Of a stretch of DNA of 12,070 nucleotides, positions 6,215 to 12,070 are shown piece after piece. The stretch comes from Methanoculleus sp. UBA77 (lineage in GTDB: Archaea > Halobacteriota > Methanomicrobia > Methanomicrobiales > Methanoculleaceae), in the NCBI GenBank assembly GCA_002499455.1, contig DALN01000159.1, forward strand, positions 1-12,070, read 5' to 3'. Under the pieces are notes generated by a model. It worked only from the letters and a program-made list of their open reading frames with translations. It searched no databases and was not told where the DNA came from. Every line of letters starts with the position of its first letter. Within the stretch, counting starts at the first letter, position 1. A program made the position numbers and the translations under genes.

Positions 6215-6667
6215 TCATCCCTTTCGCCTTCTCCCCACCGAGTCCATGACGGGGCCGGGCTTTCCCCCCACCCTCGTCTCCGACCGGATGCGGAGGGTGT
6301 CGGCGGCCTCCCAGGAGGCGGTGATCGTCTCTTCCGCCCCCCCAGGATCGCTCCAGCGCAGTTCCAGGGTATCCGCGTCCTTCCACCTGCCCGTATGGTC
6401 GTGGGTGCTCCCGTCGGAGCCGGCGCCGAACATGTGTACCGTCCCCTTCTCGCGGTCGTAGGTCCAGAGGTCCGTCTCCTCGTAGGACTCTCCGCCGATG
6501 GTGTACGTGAGATCGCTCTGGATACCGTACCGGCCGGCAACCTCCCGGACCGTGGCCGTGCCCGTCCCGGTCATCGTGCTGCCGTCAGGCATCTGCAGGG
6601 TCACGTCGAGGTCCCACTCTCCCACGAACCGGTCCCTGAGCCGGTCCAGACCTTTCGGTTCTTGCAT
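6215..6667 (-). CDS. DUF1579-like small beta-barrel protein
   Basis: This 150-residue soluble protein opens with a helix (LDRLRDRFVGEWDLDV, GEWD at 16-19) and continues as alternating strands: STMTGTGTATVREVAGRYGIQSD, SYEETDLWTYDREKGTVHMFGAG, HTGRWKDADTLELRW, ETITASWEAADTLRIRSE. The FVGEWD opening and the YD..K..VHMF..G...H...G.W pattern fit DUF1579/lipocalin-like barrels that bind small hydrophobic ligands. The ligand is not known. The C-terminus is short and basic (GRRRKG). The start has GGGGA six bases before the ATG and a TATA-like CCTATTTGG about 36-44 bases upstream. It is convergent with the MTH865-like gene, with seven bases between stops. Confidence 0.75.
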   Translation of the reverse strand: MQEPKGLDRLRDRFVGEWDLDVTLQMPDGSTMTGTGTATVREVAGRYGIQSDLTYTIGGESYEETDLWTYDREKGTVHMFGAGSDGSTHDHTGRWKDADTLELRWSDPGGAEETITASWEAADTLRIRSETRVGGKPGPVMDSVGRRRKG

Positions 6668-6702
6668 GGTGCATCCCCGGCCCCCGACTGACGCCGCGAT
6701 CC

Positions 6703-6711
6703 CAAATAGGT
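6703..6711 (-). promoter_or_regulatory. TATA-like element for the DUF1579-like gene
   Basis: On the minus strand GCAAA (possible BRE) precedes CCTATTTGG. A start about 26 bases downstream would fall near 6681, giving a short leader that contains the GGGGA ribosome site. Confidence 0.4.
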
Positions 6712-6768
6712 TTGCGTCCCGTAGAGGGGAAAAGTGAACAATCTTAGTAATGCCCGGGAGAGGGGGGT

Positions 6769-6781
6769 GGGGGTTGCCCCC
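6769..6781 (-). terminator. GC hairpin directly after lon
   Basis: GGGGG-CAA-CCCCC on the minus strand begins three bases past the lon stop codon. A short T4 run (6730-6733) lies about 36 bases further on, so either may contribute to termination. Confidence 0.4.
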
Positions 6782-6783
6782 GC

Positions 6784-9165
6784 TCAGAGGTTGTGCGCCG
6801 GGACGAACCGGTCGCCCGCGTAGTGGATGACCGGGCCCGGCAGCGTGATATCGAGCGCCTCGCGGAGGACGTCCTCGATGGTCCGGACCGGGACGAAGAC
6901 GAGGTCGCTCCTGACGTCCTCGGGGACGTCCGCGAGGTCCTTCTCGTTCTCCTGCGGCAGGATGACCTTCCGGATCCCCGCCCGGTGAGCGGCGAGGACC
7001 TTCTCCTTGATCCCGCCCACGGGGAGGACGGCGCCGGAGAGCGTCACCTCGCCGGTCATCGCGGTCGTCGGGTCGACCGTTCTTCCCGTGATGAGGGAGG
7101 CGAGGGCCGTAAAGAGCGTCACGCCCGCCGAGGGGCCGTCCTTGGGGGTCGCTCCCGCCGGGACGTGGATGTGGATGTCGCTTCCGAAGAAGTCAAAGCC
7201 CGGTGCGACGGCCGCGAACCGCGACCGGATGAGGCTCAAGGAGATCTGCGCCGACTCCTTCATCACGTCGCCGAGCTGCCCCGTCAGGGTGAGTTTGCCC
7301 TTGCCGGGCATGAACGTCCCCTCGATGAAGAGGATGTCCCCGCCGACAGGGGTCCACGCGAGGCCCGTGACGACGCCGGGCGGGTTCTCCTTCCGCGCCA
7401 CGTCCTGCCGGACCGTCTCTTTCCCGAGGATCTCCGGGAGCAGGTCCGCCGTCACGACGTACGGGAGGTCGACGTCGCCCGAGACGATCTTTGCCGAGAC
7501 GTAGCGTGCGGCCCGGGCGAGCTGCTTCTTGAGCGCCCGGACTCCCGCCTCGCGGGTGTAGCGGTCGATGATCACCGTAAGGGCCTCGTCCTCGAACCGG
7601 AGTTTCTCCGAATCAAGCCCGTGCTCCGCGAGGGTGTTCGGGACCAGGTGGTCCTTTGCGATCGCGAACTTCTCGTTCTTCGTGTAGCCCGAGATCTCGA
7701 TGAGCTCCATACGGTCGAGGAGGGGCGCCGGGATCGTCGCGAGGCTGTTCGCCGTCGCGATGAAGAGCACGTCCGAGAGGTCGTAGGGGACCTCAAGGTA
7801 GTGGTCCGAGAACGTGCTGTTCTGCTCGGGGTCGAGGACCTCGAGGAGGGCGCTCGCCGGGTCGCCGGAGTAGGAGACGGCGAGTTTGTCGACCTCGTCG
7901 AGGATGAAGACCGGGTTCTTCGTCCCGGCCTTCTTCATCCCCTGGATGATCCGGCCGGGGAGCGCCCCGACGTAGGTCCGCCGGTGCCCCCGGATCTCCG
8001 CCTCGTCCCTGACGCCGCCGAGGCTGATCCGGACGTATTTTCTCCCCAGTGCGTCGGCGATGCTCTTGCCGAGGCTCGTCTTCCCGGTGCCGGGCGGGCC
8101 GGCGAAGAGGAGGATCGAGCCCTGCTTCTCCTCCTTGAGCTTCATGACCGCGAGGTGCTGGATGATCCGCTCCTTGACCTCCAGGAGACCGTTGTGGTTG
8201 CTCTCGAGCACCTGCCGGGCCTCGTTGATGTCGATGATCTTCTTCTCCTCGACCGTCCAGGGGAGGTCGAGCAGGAGGTCGAGGTAGTTCCGGATCCCCT
8301 GGCTCTCGTGGTGCTGGCTGCCGCCGGTCTCGAGTTTCTTCAGTTCGGCGAGCGCCTTCTTCCGCACCTCCTCGGGCATCGTCGAGCGCTCGATCCGCTC
8401 GCGGTAGCCGTCTTCGCCGGAGGAGCCGTCGCAGCCGTTGAGCTCCTCCTGGATCACCCGGAGCTGCTCGCGGAGCATCGCTTCGCGGTTCGCTTTTCCG
8501 ATCTTTTCGGAGGCCTTTCTCGCCACCTCGATCCGAAGGCTGATGCTCTCGTTGAGGTTCACGAGGAGGGCGAGGAACGCGGCGTAGCGCTCCCGGACGG
8601 AGACGGTCTCAAGGAGCGACTGCTTCGCGGCAACCTCCACCGGCATGAAGGGCACGACGAACGCCATGATCTGGTCGACGGACCCCATCCTGTCGACGGG
8701 CCGGGTGAACTGCTCGGAGCCCTGGAAGTTGGCGCTGATGTCGTGGACGGCTGCTTTGATCTCTGCGAGCATCTTTTCTCGGGTCTCCTCGTCGATATCC
8801 ATGATGTCCGGGAGGGGTTCGAAGGCGGCGTAGAACTGCCCGTCCCTCTCCGAGACGGCCACGGCCTTCACCCGGCGGACCGCCCGGGCAAAGACCAGGT
8901 AGCCGTCGTCCGCAGGCTGGGCGTGCGTGACCATGAGGAGGCTGCCGGTCGTGTACAGCCCCTCGGCCGGGATCTCTGCAGGCGGGGTGCCGCCCTTGAC
9001 GGTCAGGCCGACGGCGGAGGCCGATCCGTCGCTCTTCATGGCGGCGATCAGCAGCTCGCCCAGGGCCGTATCGACCTGGAACTTCGTCCGCGTCTCCGGG
9101 TAGACCACGGTCTCGAAGAGCGGTATGACGATGGTTTCGCTGGTGTCTGGCTGTGATGCGTGCAT
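6784..9165 (-). CDS. lon: ATP-dependent Lon protease, bacterial LonA type
   Basis: This 793-residue soluble protease degrades damaged and regulatory proteins as an ATP-driven hexamer. Numbered from the chosen start, the order is an N-terminal LON substrate domain (about 10-200), a coiled linker, and the AAA+ module with Walker A GPPGTGKT (356-363), Walker B VFILDE (419-424) and sensor ATANS. The protease domain follows, with catalytic Ser679 in KDGPSAGV and Lys721 in GGIKEKVLAAHRAG. There is no transmembrane segment, so this is LonA rather than the membrane-anchored LonB usual in archaea. The frame has an in-frame ATG at 9180, but GGAG lies five bases before the ATG at 9165 and none precedes 9180, so 9165 is chosen. 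A MarR-type motif (9180-9198) overlaps its promoter. It follows the broken MarR gene after 54 bases. Confidence 0.95.
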   Translation of the reverse strand: MHASQPDTSETIVIPLFETVVYPETRTKFQVDTALGELLIAAMKSDGSASAVGLTVKGGTPPAEIPAEGLYTTGSLLMVTHAQPADDGYLVFARAVRRVKAVAVSERDGQFYAAFEPLPDIMDIDEETREKMLAEIKAAVHDISANFQGSEQFTRPVDRMGSVDQIMAFVVPFMPVEVAAKQSLLETVSVRERYAAFLALLVNLNESISLRIEVARKASEKIGKANREAMLREQLRVIQEELNGCDGSSGEDGYRERIERSTMPEEVRKKALAELKKLETGGSQHHESQGIRNYLDLLLDLPWTVEEKKIIDINEARQVLESNHNGLLEVKERIIQHLAVMKLKEEKQGSILLFAGPPGTGKTSLGKSIADALGRKYVRISLGGVRDEAEIRGHRRTYVGALPGRIIQGMKKAGTKNPVFILDEVDKLAVSYSGDPASALLEVLDPEQNSTFSDHYLEVPYDLSDVLFIATANSLATIPAPLLDRMELIEISGYTKNEKFAIAKDHLVPNTLAEHGLDSEKLRFEDEALTVIIDRYTREAGVRALKKQLARAARYVSAKIVSGDVDLPYVVTADLLPEILGKETVRQDVARKENPPGVVTGLAWTPVGGDILFIEGTFMPGKGKLTLTGQLGDVMKESAQISLSLIRSRFAAVAPGFDFFGSDIHIHVPAGATPKDGPSAGVTLFTALASLITGRTVDPTTAMTGEVTLSGAVLPVGGIKEKVLAAHRAGIRKVILPQENEKDLADVPEDVRSDLVFVPVRTIEDVLREALDITLPGPVIHYAGDRFVPAHNL

Positions 9166-9179
9166 GGTGACTCCAATCA

Positions 9180-9198
9180 TTAGTTTGAATTTACCTAA
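9180..9198 (-). promoter_or_regulatory. Candidate MarR operator at the lon promoter
   Basis: On the minus strand this reads TTAGGT-AAATTCA-AACTAA, an imperfect inverted repeat ending 14 bases before the lon ATG (9165). The same 19-bp layout occurs at 9660-9678 before the MarR gene. The AT-rich GGTAAATTC inside it may double as the lon TATA element, so binding would block transcription. Confidence 0.55.
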
Positions 9199-9212
9199 CT
9201 TTTTTGCCGGCC

Positions 9213-9219
9213 AAAAAAA
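9213..9219 (-). terminator. T7 run after the MarR remnant
   Basis: Seven T on the minus strand follow the TAA at 9222-9220 immediately, consistent with an archaeal T-rich terminator separating the regulator transcript from lon. Confidence 0.4.
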
Positions 9220-9643
9220 TTACCCGACCTTCTTCAGGATCTCAAGGAGGAGATCCACTTCGTTCTCATCGAGCGCCTCTACCATCCTCTCGATCATCCG
9301 CGTAGAGGGCGTTCTGTTCGGCGTTCTGCTATCATCCGCCCTTTTTCGGTGAGGCGGATGTAGGCGATCCTGCCGTCACCGGGGCACCGTTCTGCCGGTA
9401 GACGCACTCCATCCGGACGAATCTGTTGACCATCTCCGTGACGGTCGGTTTCGAGGTCCCGGTGATCTCGGCAAGCCGGCTGAAGGTCACGTCGGCGTGG
9501 CCGTCGATCGCTTTTAAGTATGCGATCTGCTTCACGGTCATGTCCCCGAGGCCGCACTCGGCAAAGATCTGGCTCGAACATTCGTTTCTGATGGCGATCA
9601 GGCGGTCAAGGACTTCGAACAGGTGCTCAACTCTCGCCGCCAT
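9220..9643 (-). pseudogene. MarR-family transcriptional regulator broken by frameshifts
   Basis: The N-terminal part (ATG 9643 down to about 9385) encodes the helical dimer region MAARVEHLFEVLDRLIAIRNE and a winged helix (TFSRLAEITGTSKPTVTEMVNRFV). After VYRQN the frame turns to nonsense and stops at 9332. The wing continues in a second frame (PGDGRIAYIRLTEKGRMIAE, about 9390-9330). The C-terminal dimer helix MIERMVEALDENEVDLLLE and then ILKKVG lies in a third frame, ending at TAA 9222-9220. Reassembled, the protein would be about 140 residues, normal for MarR. At least two indels are needed. A 12-bp near-tandem duplication (CAGAACGCCGAA then CAGAACGCC) sits in the damaged part. Real decay and assembly error cannot be separated here. 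The TTG at 9655 is a less likely start. Confidence 0.8.
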
Positions 9644-9656
9644 AGTCGATACCAAT

Positions 9657-9682
9657 TAGTTAGGGCAGTCCGAACTATAAAG
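9657..9682. promoter_or_regulatory. MarR promoter with overlapping inverted-repeat operator
   Basis: On the minus strand CTTTATAGTT (9682-9673) is a TATA-like element that places the start near 9653, about 10 bases before the ATG at 9643. It overlaps an inverted repeat whose plus-strand arms are TAGTTAGG (9657-9664) and CCGAACTA (9670-9677). Within this lies TTAGGG-CAGTCCG-AACTAT (9660-9678), matching the lon motif in layout. Autorepression is the natural reading. Confidence 0.6.
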
Positions 9683-9689
9683 ATTCCGG

Positions 9690-10472
9690 TCAGGAGGGCC
9701 GGTTGCCATACCTCCACCGGGCAAGCGTCTCCGGGCCCCAGAGGAGCACGACGGCGACCGCGACGGCCGCCGCGATCGCCCCGGCGACGACCGGGTCGTA
9801 GTGGGAGCCGAGGTTCGGGAACGAGAACTCGGCGACGTTCGTCATGCCGTGGAAGAGGGTCGCCGCAAAGACGCTCCCGTGGGTGTTGTTGTAGAGCCAG
9901 ACGATGATGACCCGGAGCGCGACCGTGGAGACGGCCTGCCCTGCCGCCCAGGCGGGGGTGTTGAGGAGGAGCCAGGGGATGGAGTGCCACCCTGCCCAGA
10001 CCACTCCCAGGATGAGGGCGGTCGCAAGAGCGCTCCGCCGCTCCTGCAGGGGGTCGGCGGCATACCCCATCCATCCTACTTCCTCGAACGCGGCGGCGAT
10101 GAAGAAGAGGGGGATGAAGACCGGGATCAGGAGATACGGGACGAATGGCTCGGCGGGGAGCGGCAGGCCAGAAAGAAGCATCACGCCGTAGGAGAGGAGC
10201 ATGAGCGCGGGCATCAGGAGGACGATGGGGAGGTACCAGACTGCCCCGATCTTCCGGAAGTCGGCGACCCGTTCAAGCAGCCTCGAAACGCCGCCGGCCC
10301 CCTCCTCGCGCCGGACCAGGATCGCGGCCGCCAGGGCCGGGCAGACGAGCATGAACGCGCTCACGGGGAGGTTCAGCGGGCCGGAGAGGGGTGTGCCGGC
10401 AAAGAGGAGGAACGGGAGGGAGAGTGCGAAGATCAGGAGGAAGAAGGCCGGGGGCGACCGGGCGGTGCTCAT
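9690..10472 (-). CDS. CPBP-family (CAAX-like) intramembrane metalloprotease
   Basis: This 260-residue polytopic membrane protein has about seven hydrophobic segments. The CPBP/Abi motifs (PF02517) are present: EEVGWMG at 130-136 with the paired glutamates E130/E131, WAGWH at 159-163 with H163, and FHGMTN at 207-212 with H208 and N212. These form the membrane-embedded metal and catalytic site of glutamate intramembrane proteases. Substrates of prokaryotic members are mostly unknown; roles in peptide processing and self-immunity are described. The frame is open to 10805, but that extension is shadow of the hydrolase gene. The ATG at 10472 is chosen; GGAGG lies ten bases before it. It overlaps by ATGA the stop of a 15-codon ORF, and a G7 tract lies just in front, so the true N-terminus may be longer. 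Confidence 0.85.
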   Translation of the reverse strand: MSTARSPPAFFLLIFALSLPFLLFAGTPLSGPLNLPVSAFMLVCPALAAAILVRREEGAGGVSRLLERVADFRKIGAVWYLPIVLLMPALMLLSYGVMLLSGLPLPAEPFVPYLLIPVFIPLFFIAAAFEEVGWMGYAADPLQERRSALATALILGVVWAGWHSIPWLLLNTPAWAAGQAVSTVALRVIIVWLYNNTHGSVFAATLFHGMTNVAEFSFPNLGSHYDPVVAGAIAAAVAVAVVLLWGPETLARWRYGNRPS

Positions 10473-10516
10473 GCCCCCCCGGCCTCCGGTGCGGGTGCAA
10501 TCCAGTCTGGTACCAT
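10469..10516 (-). CDS. Possible 15-codon coupling ORF before the CPBP gene
   Basis: An ATG at 10516 has GGAGG seven bases upstream, the best ribosome site in this interval. It opens a 15-residue frame (MVPDWIAPAPEAGGA) whose TGA overlaps the CPBP ATG as ATGA. It begins two bases after the hydrolase stop. It may couple translation. Alternatively it is the true N-terminus of the CPBP protein: one extra G in the G7 run (10473-10479 on the plus strand as C7) would fuse it in frame. It is too short to judge by content. Confidence 0.3.
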   Translation of the reverse strand: MVPDWIAPAPEAGGA

Positions 10517-10518
10517 GA

Positions 10519-11493
10519 TCATCCCTCCTTTCGGCCCGTAGGGAGGCCGGGAATGCCGTTCTCGTGCAGGAACTCCGCGATCCCCTGCCGGACCACTTCG
10601 TGGTGCCCGAGCAGCATGTGGCCGCCCCCCGGCACGGCGAGGAGGCGGGCGCCGGGAATCCTCCGCGCAAGGGCGCGTGCATTCTCGTGGAGCGCCAGCG
10701 GGTCGTCCACGGCGCTGACCACCAGCGTGGGGGCCCGGATCTTCTCGAACGGATAGTCGTCTCCGGAGGCGTTGAGCAGGCCGGGGGTTGAGACGTAGAT
10801 GTCAAAAGAGCTTCCGTCGACCCGGGCGCTGACCGGGAGGAGGCTTGAAAGCAGCGTCCTGACCTCTACTTTCTCTTCCGTGGTGAGTCGCCCCGGCACG
10901 CCGGCCCACGGCCCTGCGACGAACCGGTAAAAGCAGGTGACCGTCGCCCAGTAGACGAAGTCGTTCCTGAAGAAGAGGGTGAAGATGGGTCTTGGCATGA
11001 CCGGCCCCTTCCCCGGCGCGACGGGCTCAACGAGGACGAGCGCCGTGACGCGCTCCGGGTGGCGCAGGGCGAACTGGATCGCCGAGGCGGAGCCTGCCGA
11101 GTAGCCGACGACGACGGCCCGCTCGATCGCGAGGGCGTCGAGCAGGCAGGCGAAGGCATCCGCCTGCATGGCGACGCTCGCATGTGAAGGCATGGGCGTA
11201 CCGGGGTAGCCGAACCTTGACGGCGCGACGACCTGGAGCGCCGGGTCGAGGGTCCACCCGGCGAGCAGCAGTCCCTGGTCGAACCCGCCCGCGTTGCCGT
11301 GGACGACGAGTGCCGGGTAGCCGTCCCCGGACCGGGCATACCCGATCGGCCCGCACCCGGTCCGGACCACCCGGCTTCCCGGGCCTTCGATCCGCGCCCG
11401 CGCGGCACGCATGTCGCGCCGGTAGCGCATCGTGACCGCCGCCCCCACGACGGCGGCGCCGAGCAGGATGAGGGGGATCAGGAGACCGACCAT
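10519..11493 (-). CDS. Alpha/beta hydrolase with N-terminal membrane anchor
   Basis: This 324-residue hydrolase begins with a hydrophobic segment (residues 2-21) followed by RYRRDMR, so it is probably anchored in the membrane with the start inside by the positive-inside rule; an uncleaved signal is also possible. The catalytic domain shows HGNAGG (65-70, oxyanion region), the nucleophile elbow GYSAGS with S132, an acid in VSAVDDP (D263 or D264) and H292 in GGGHML. All three members of a Ser-Asp-His triad are therefore present. A cap region (about 160-245) lies between. The substrate class (ester, epoxide or other) cannot be told. A GGAG lies 11 bases before the ATG, which is rather far. It follows the AHSA1-type gene by 70 bases and precedes the CPBP gene, likely in one operon. 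Confidence 0.88.
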   Translation of the reverse strand: MVGLLIPLILLGAAVVGAAVTMRYRRDMRAARARIEGPGSRVVRTGCGPIGYARSGDGYPALVVHGNAGGFDQGLLLAGWTLDPALQVVAPSRFGYPGTPMPSHASVAMQADAFACLLDALAIERAVVVGYSAGSASAIQFALRHPERVTALVLVEPVAPGKGPVMPRPIFTLFFRNDFVYWATVTCFYRFVAGPWAGVPGRLTTEEKVEVRTLLSSLLPVSARVDGSSFDIYVSTPGLLNASGDDYPFEKIRAPTLVVSAVDDPLALHENARALARRIPGARLLAVPGGGHMLLGHHEVVRQGIAEFLHENGIPGLPTGRKEG

Positions 11494-11526
11494 AGGGGTG
11501 CACGCTCCACTCGGGCCATACGGCTA

Positions 11527-11545
11527 CCCGGCCCTGCAGGCCGGG
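11527..11545. other. Perfect 7-bp hairpin between AHSA1 and hydrolase genes
   Basis: CCCGGCC-CTGCA-GGCCGGG forms a strong stem in the 70-base gap. The gap and gene end also carry the 10-base direct repeat CGGCTACCCG (11521-11530 and 11561-11570, the latter covering the upstream stop codon). No T-run follows on the minus strand, so it looks more like a processing or attenuation hairpin than a terminator. Confidence 0.4.
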
Positions 11546-11563
11546 CGGACCCGGAACACCCGG

Positions 11564-12055
11564 CTACCCGAGGAGGGTTGCGAGCCTGTCGAACGACTCG
11601 TTCCACCCGGCCTCGGCCTGCTCGATCGGCTCGCCCGCCGGGATGCCTTCATGCCGCAGGGTCATCTTCGTCCCGCTGCCGTGCTCCTCGAACGTCACCG
11701 TCACCAGGAGTTCCAGCGGCCAGTCCCCGCTCATCCCGTAGGTCGAGGCCGGGACGACGTTGCCTTCCGCGTCCGCAAACGAGTCGGTGAAGACGAGCCG
11801 CTCACCCGTGACGATCTCGCGGTAGACGCCCGTGCTCCAGAAGTCCCGGCCGTCGGGCAGGCGCATGCCGAACAGGTACCTGCCCCCCTCGCGGAGGTCG
11901 ACCCTGAAGTCCAGCCCCGTAAAACTCGCCGGCCCCCACCACCGTGCTATCAGTTCCGGGTCCGTCCAGGCCTTCCAGACGCGGTCGCGCGATGCCGCGA
12001 AGATGCGCTGGATGAACAGCCTTCCTTTCTCTTCGGTCAGAACAGTCTCTGCCAT
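11564..12055 (-). CDS. AHSA1/SRPBCC-family protein (START-like fold)
   Basis: This 163-residue soluble protein carries the classic AHSA1-like opening: RIFAASRDRVWKAWTDPELIARWWGPASF (17-45). It continues with DLREGGRYLFGMRLPDGRDFWSTGVYREI and a final helix EAGWNESFDRLATLL (148-162). The fold is a helix-grip barrel with a hydrophobic cavity. Relatives bind small ligands or, in eukaryotic Aha1, stimulate Hsp90. Prokaryotic members of this length usually have no proven ligand. The start is well supported by AGGAGG nine bases before the ATG. It is the first visible gene of the minus-strand run with the hydrolase and CPBP protease; its promoter lies outside the window or within the last 15 bases. 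Confidence 0.9.
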   Translation of the reverse strand: MAETVLTEEKGRLFIQRIFAASRDRVWKAWTDPELIARWWGPASFTGLDFRVDLREGGRYLFGMRLPDGRDFWSTGVYREIVTGERLVFTDSFADAEGNVVPASTYGMSGDWPLELLVTVTFEEHGSGTKMTLRHEGIPAGEPIEQAEAGWNESFDRLATLLG

Positions 12056-12070
12056 CGTCTTGAACCTCCT

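Noticed and set aside
6793..9156. A 787-codon plus-strand frame opposite lon
   Set aside because: It mirrors the lon codons almost end to end, is rich in Arg, Asp, Glu and Val without motifs, and lacks a ribosome site.
9294..9581. An independent 95-residue gene inside the MarR locus
   Set aside because: Only its last 25 or so residues look like protein, and these are the MarR wing in a shifted frame; the rest is shadow.
9690..10805. A 371-residue CPBP protein
   Set aside because: The first 111 codons overlap the alpha/beta hydrolase out of frame and have shadow composition; the membrane protein starts at about 10472.

Overview
The window looks like a high-GC chromosomal segment from a methanogenic archaeon, most likely Methanomicrobiales (Methanoculleus-like). 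This rests on three things: a complete MTH865-family gene (a small protein family known mainly from methanogens), archaeal BRE/TATA-like promoters at about -26, and GGAGG Shine-Dalgarno sites with T-run terminators. The taxonomic placement is an inference from protein style and composition; no marker gene is present. No tRNA, rRNA, CRISPR array, insertion sequence or phage gene was seen.

Layout. (1) 128-1365, minus: two tandem paralogous six-helix membrane proteins, translationally coupled by a GTGA overlap. (2) 1366-1923: a 558-base gene-free stretch with a minus-strand promoter, a large imperfect inverted repeat (1560-1639) and the plus-strand promoter of the next operon. (3) 1924-3573, plus: an acetoacetate-decarboxylase-family protein followed 15 bases later by a classical short-chain dehydrogenase, probably a two-enzyme operon. 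(4) 3742-4242, plus: a ribbon-helix-helix antitoxin and RelE-type toxin with abutting stop and start codons and a tandem 10-bp repeat at the start. (5) 4364-4789, minus: a conserved beta-rich protein of unknown function. (6) 4940-5785, minus: a winged-helix (ArsR-like) regulator with four cysteines, divergent from (7) the MTH865-like gene at 5968-6207. (8) 6215-6667, minus: a DUF1579-like beta-barrel protein. (9) 6784-9165, minus: a bacterial-type (LonA) ATP-dependent protease. (10) 9220-9643, minus: a MarR-family regulator broken by at least two frameshifts. (11) 9690-12055, minus: an AHSA1/SRPBCC protein, an alpha/beta hydrolase, a possible 15-codon coupling ORF and a CPBP-family membrane protease.

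How the parts may work together. The strongest regulatory signal is a 19-bp inverted motif, TTAGGK-N7-AACTAW, at the promoter of the broken MarR gene (9660-9678) and again at the lon promoter (9180-9198). This suggests that the MarR protein repressed itself and lon, and that lon may now be free of it or controlled by a paralogue. The ADC-like/SDR pair could form a small-ketone or keto-acid pathway, but the ADC-like protein lacks some residues of the classical decarboxylase, so its reaction is open. Several start codons were reassigned from Shine-Dalgarno evidence: 736 (GTG), 1924, 3742, 9165 and 10472.
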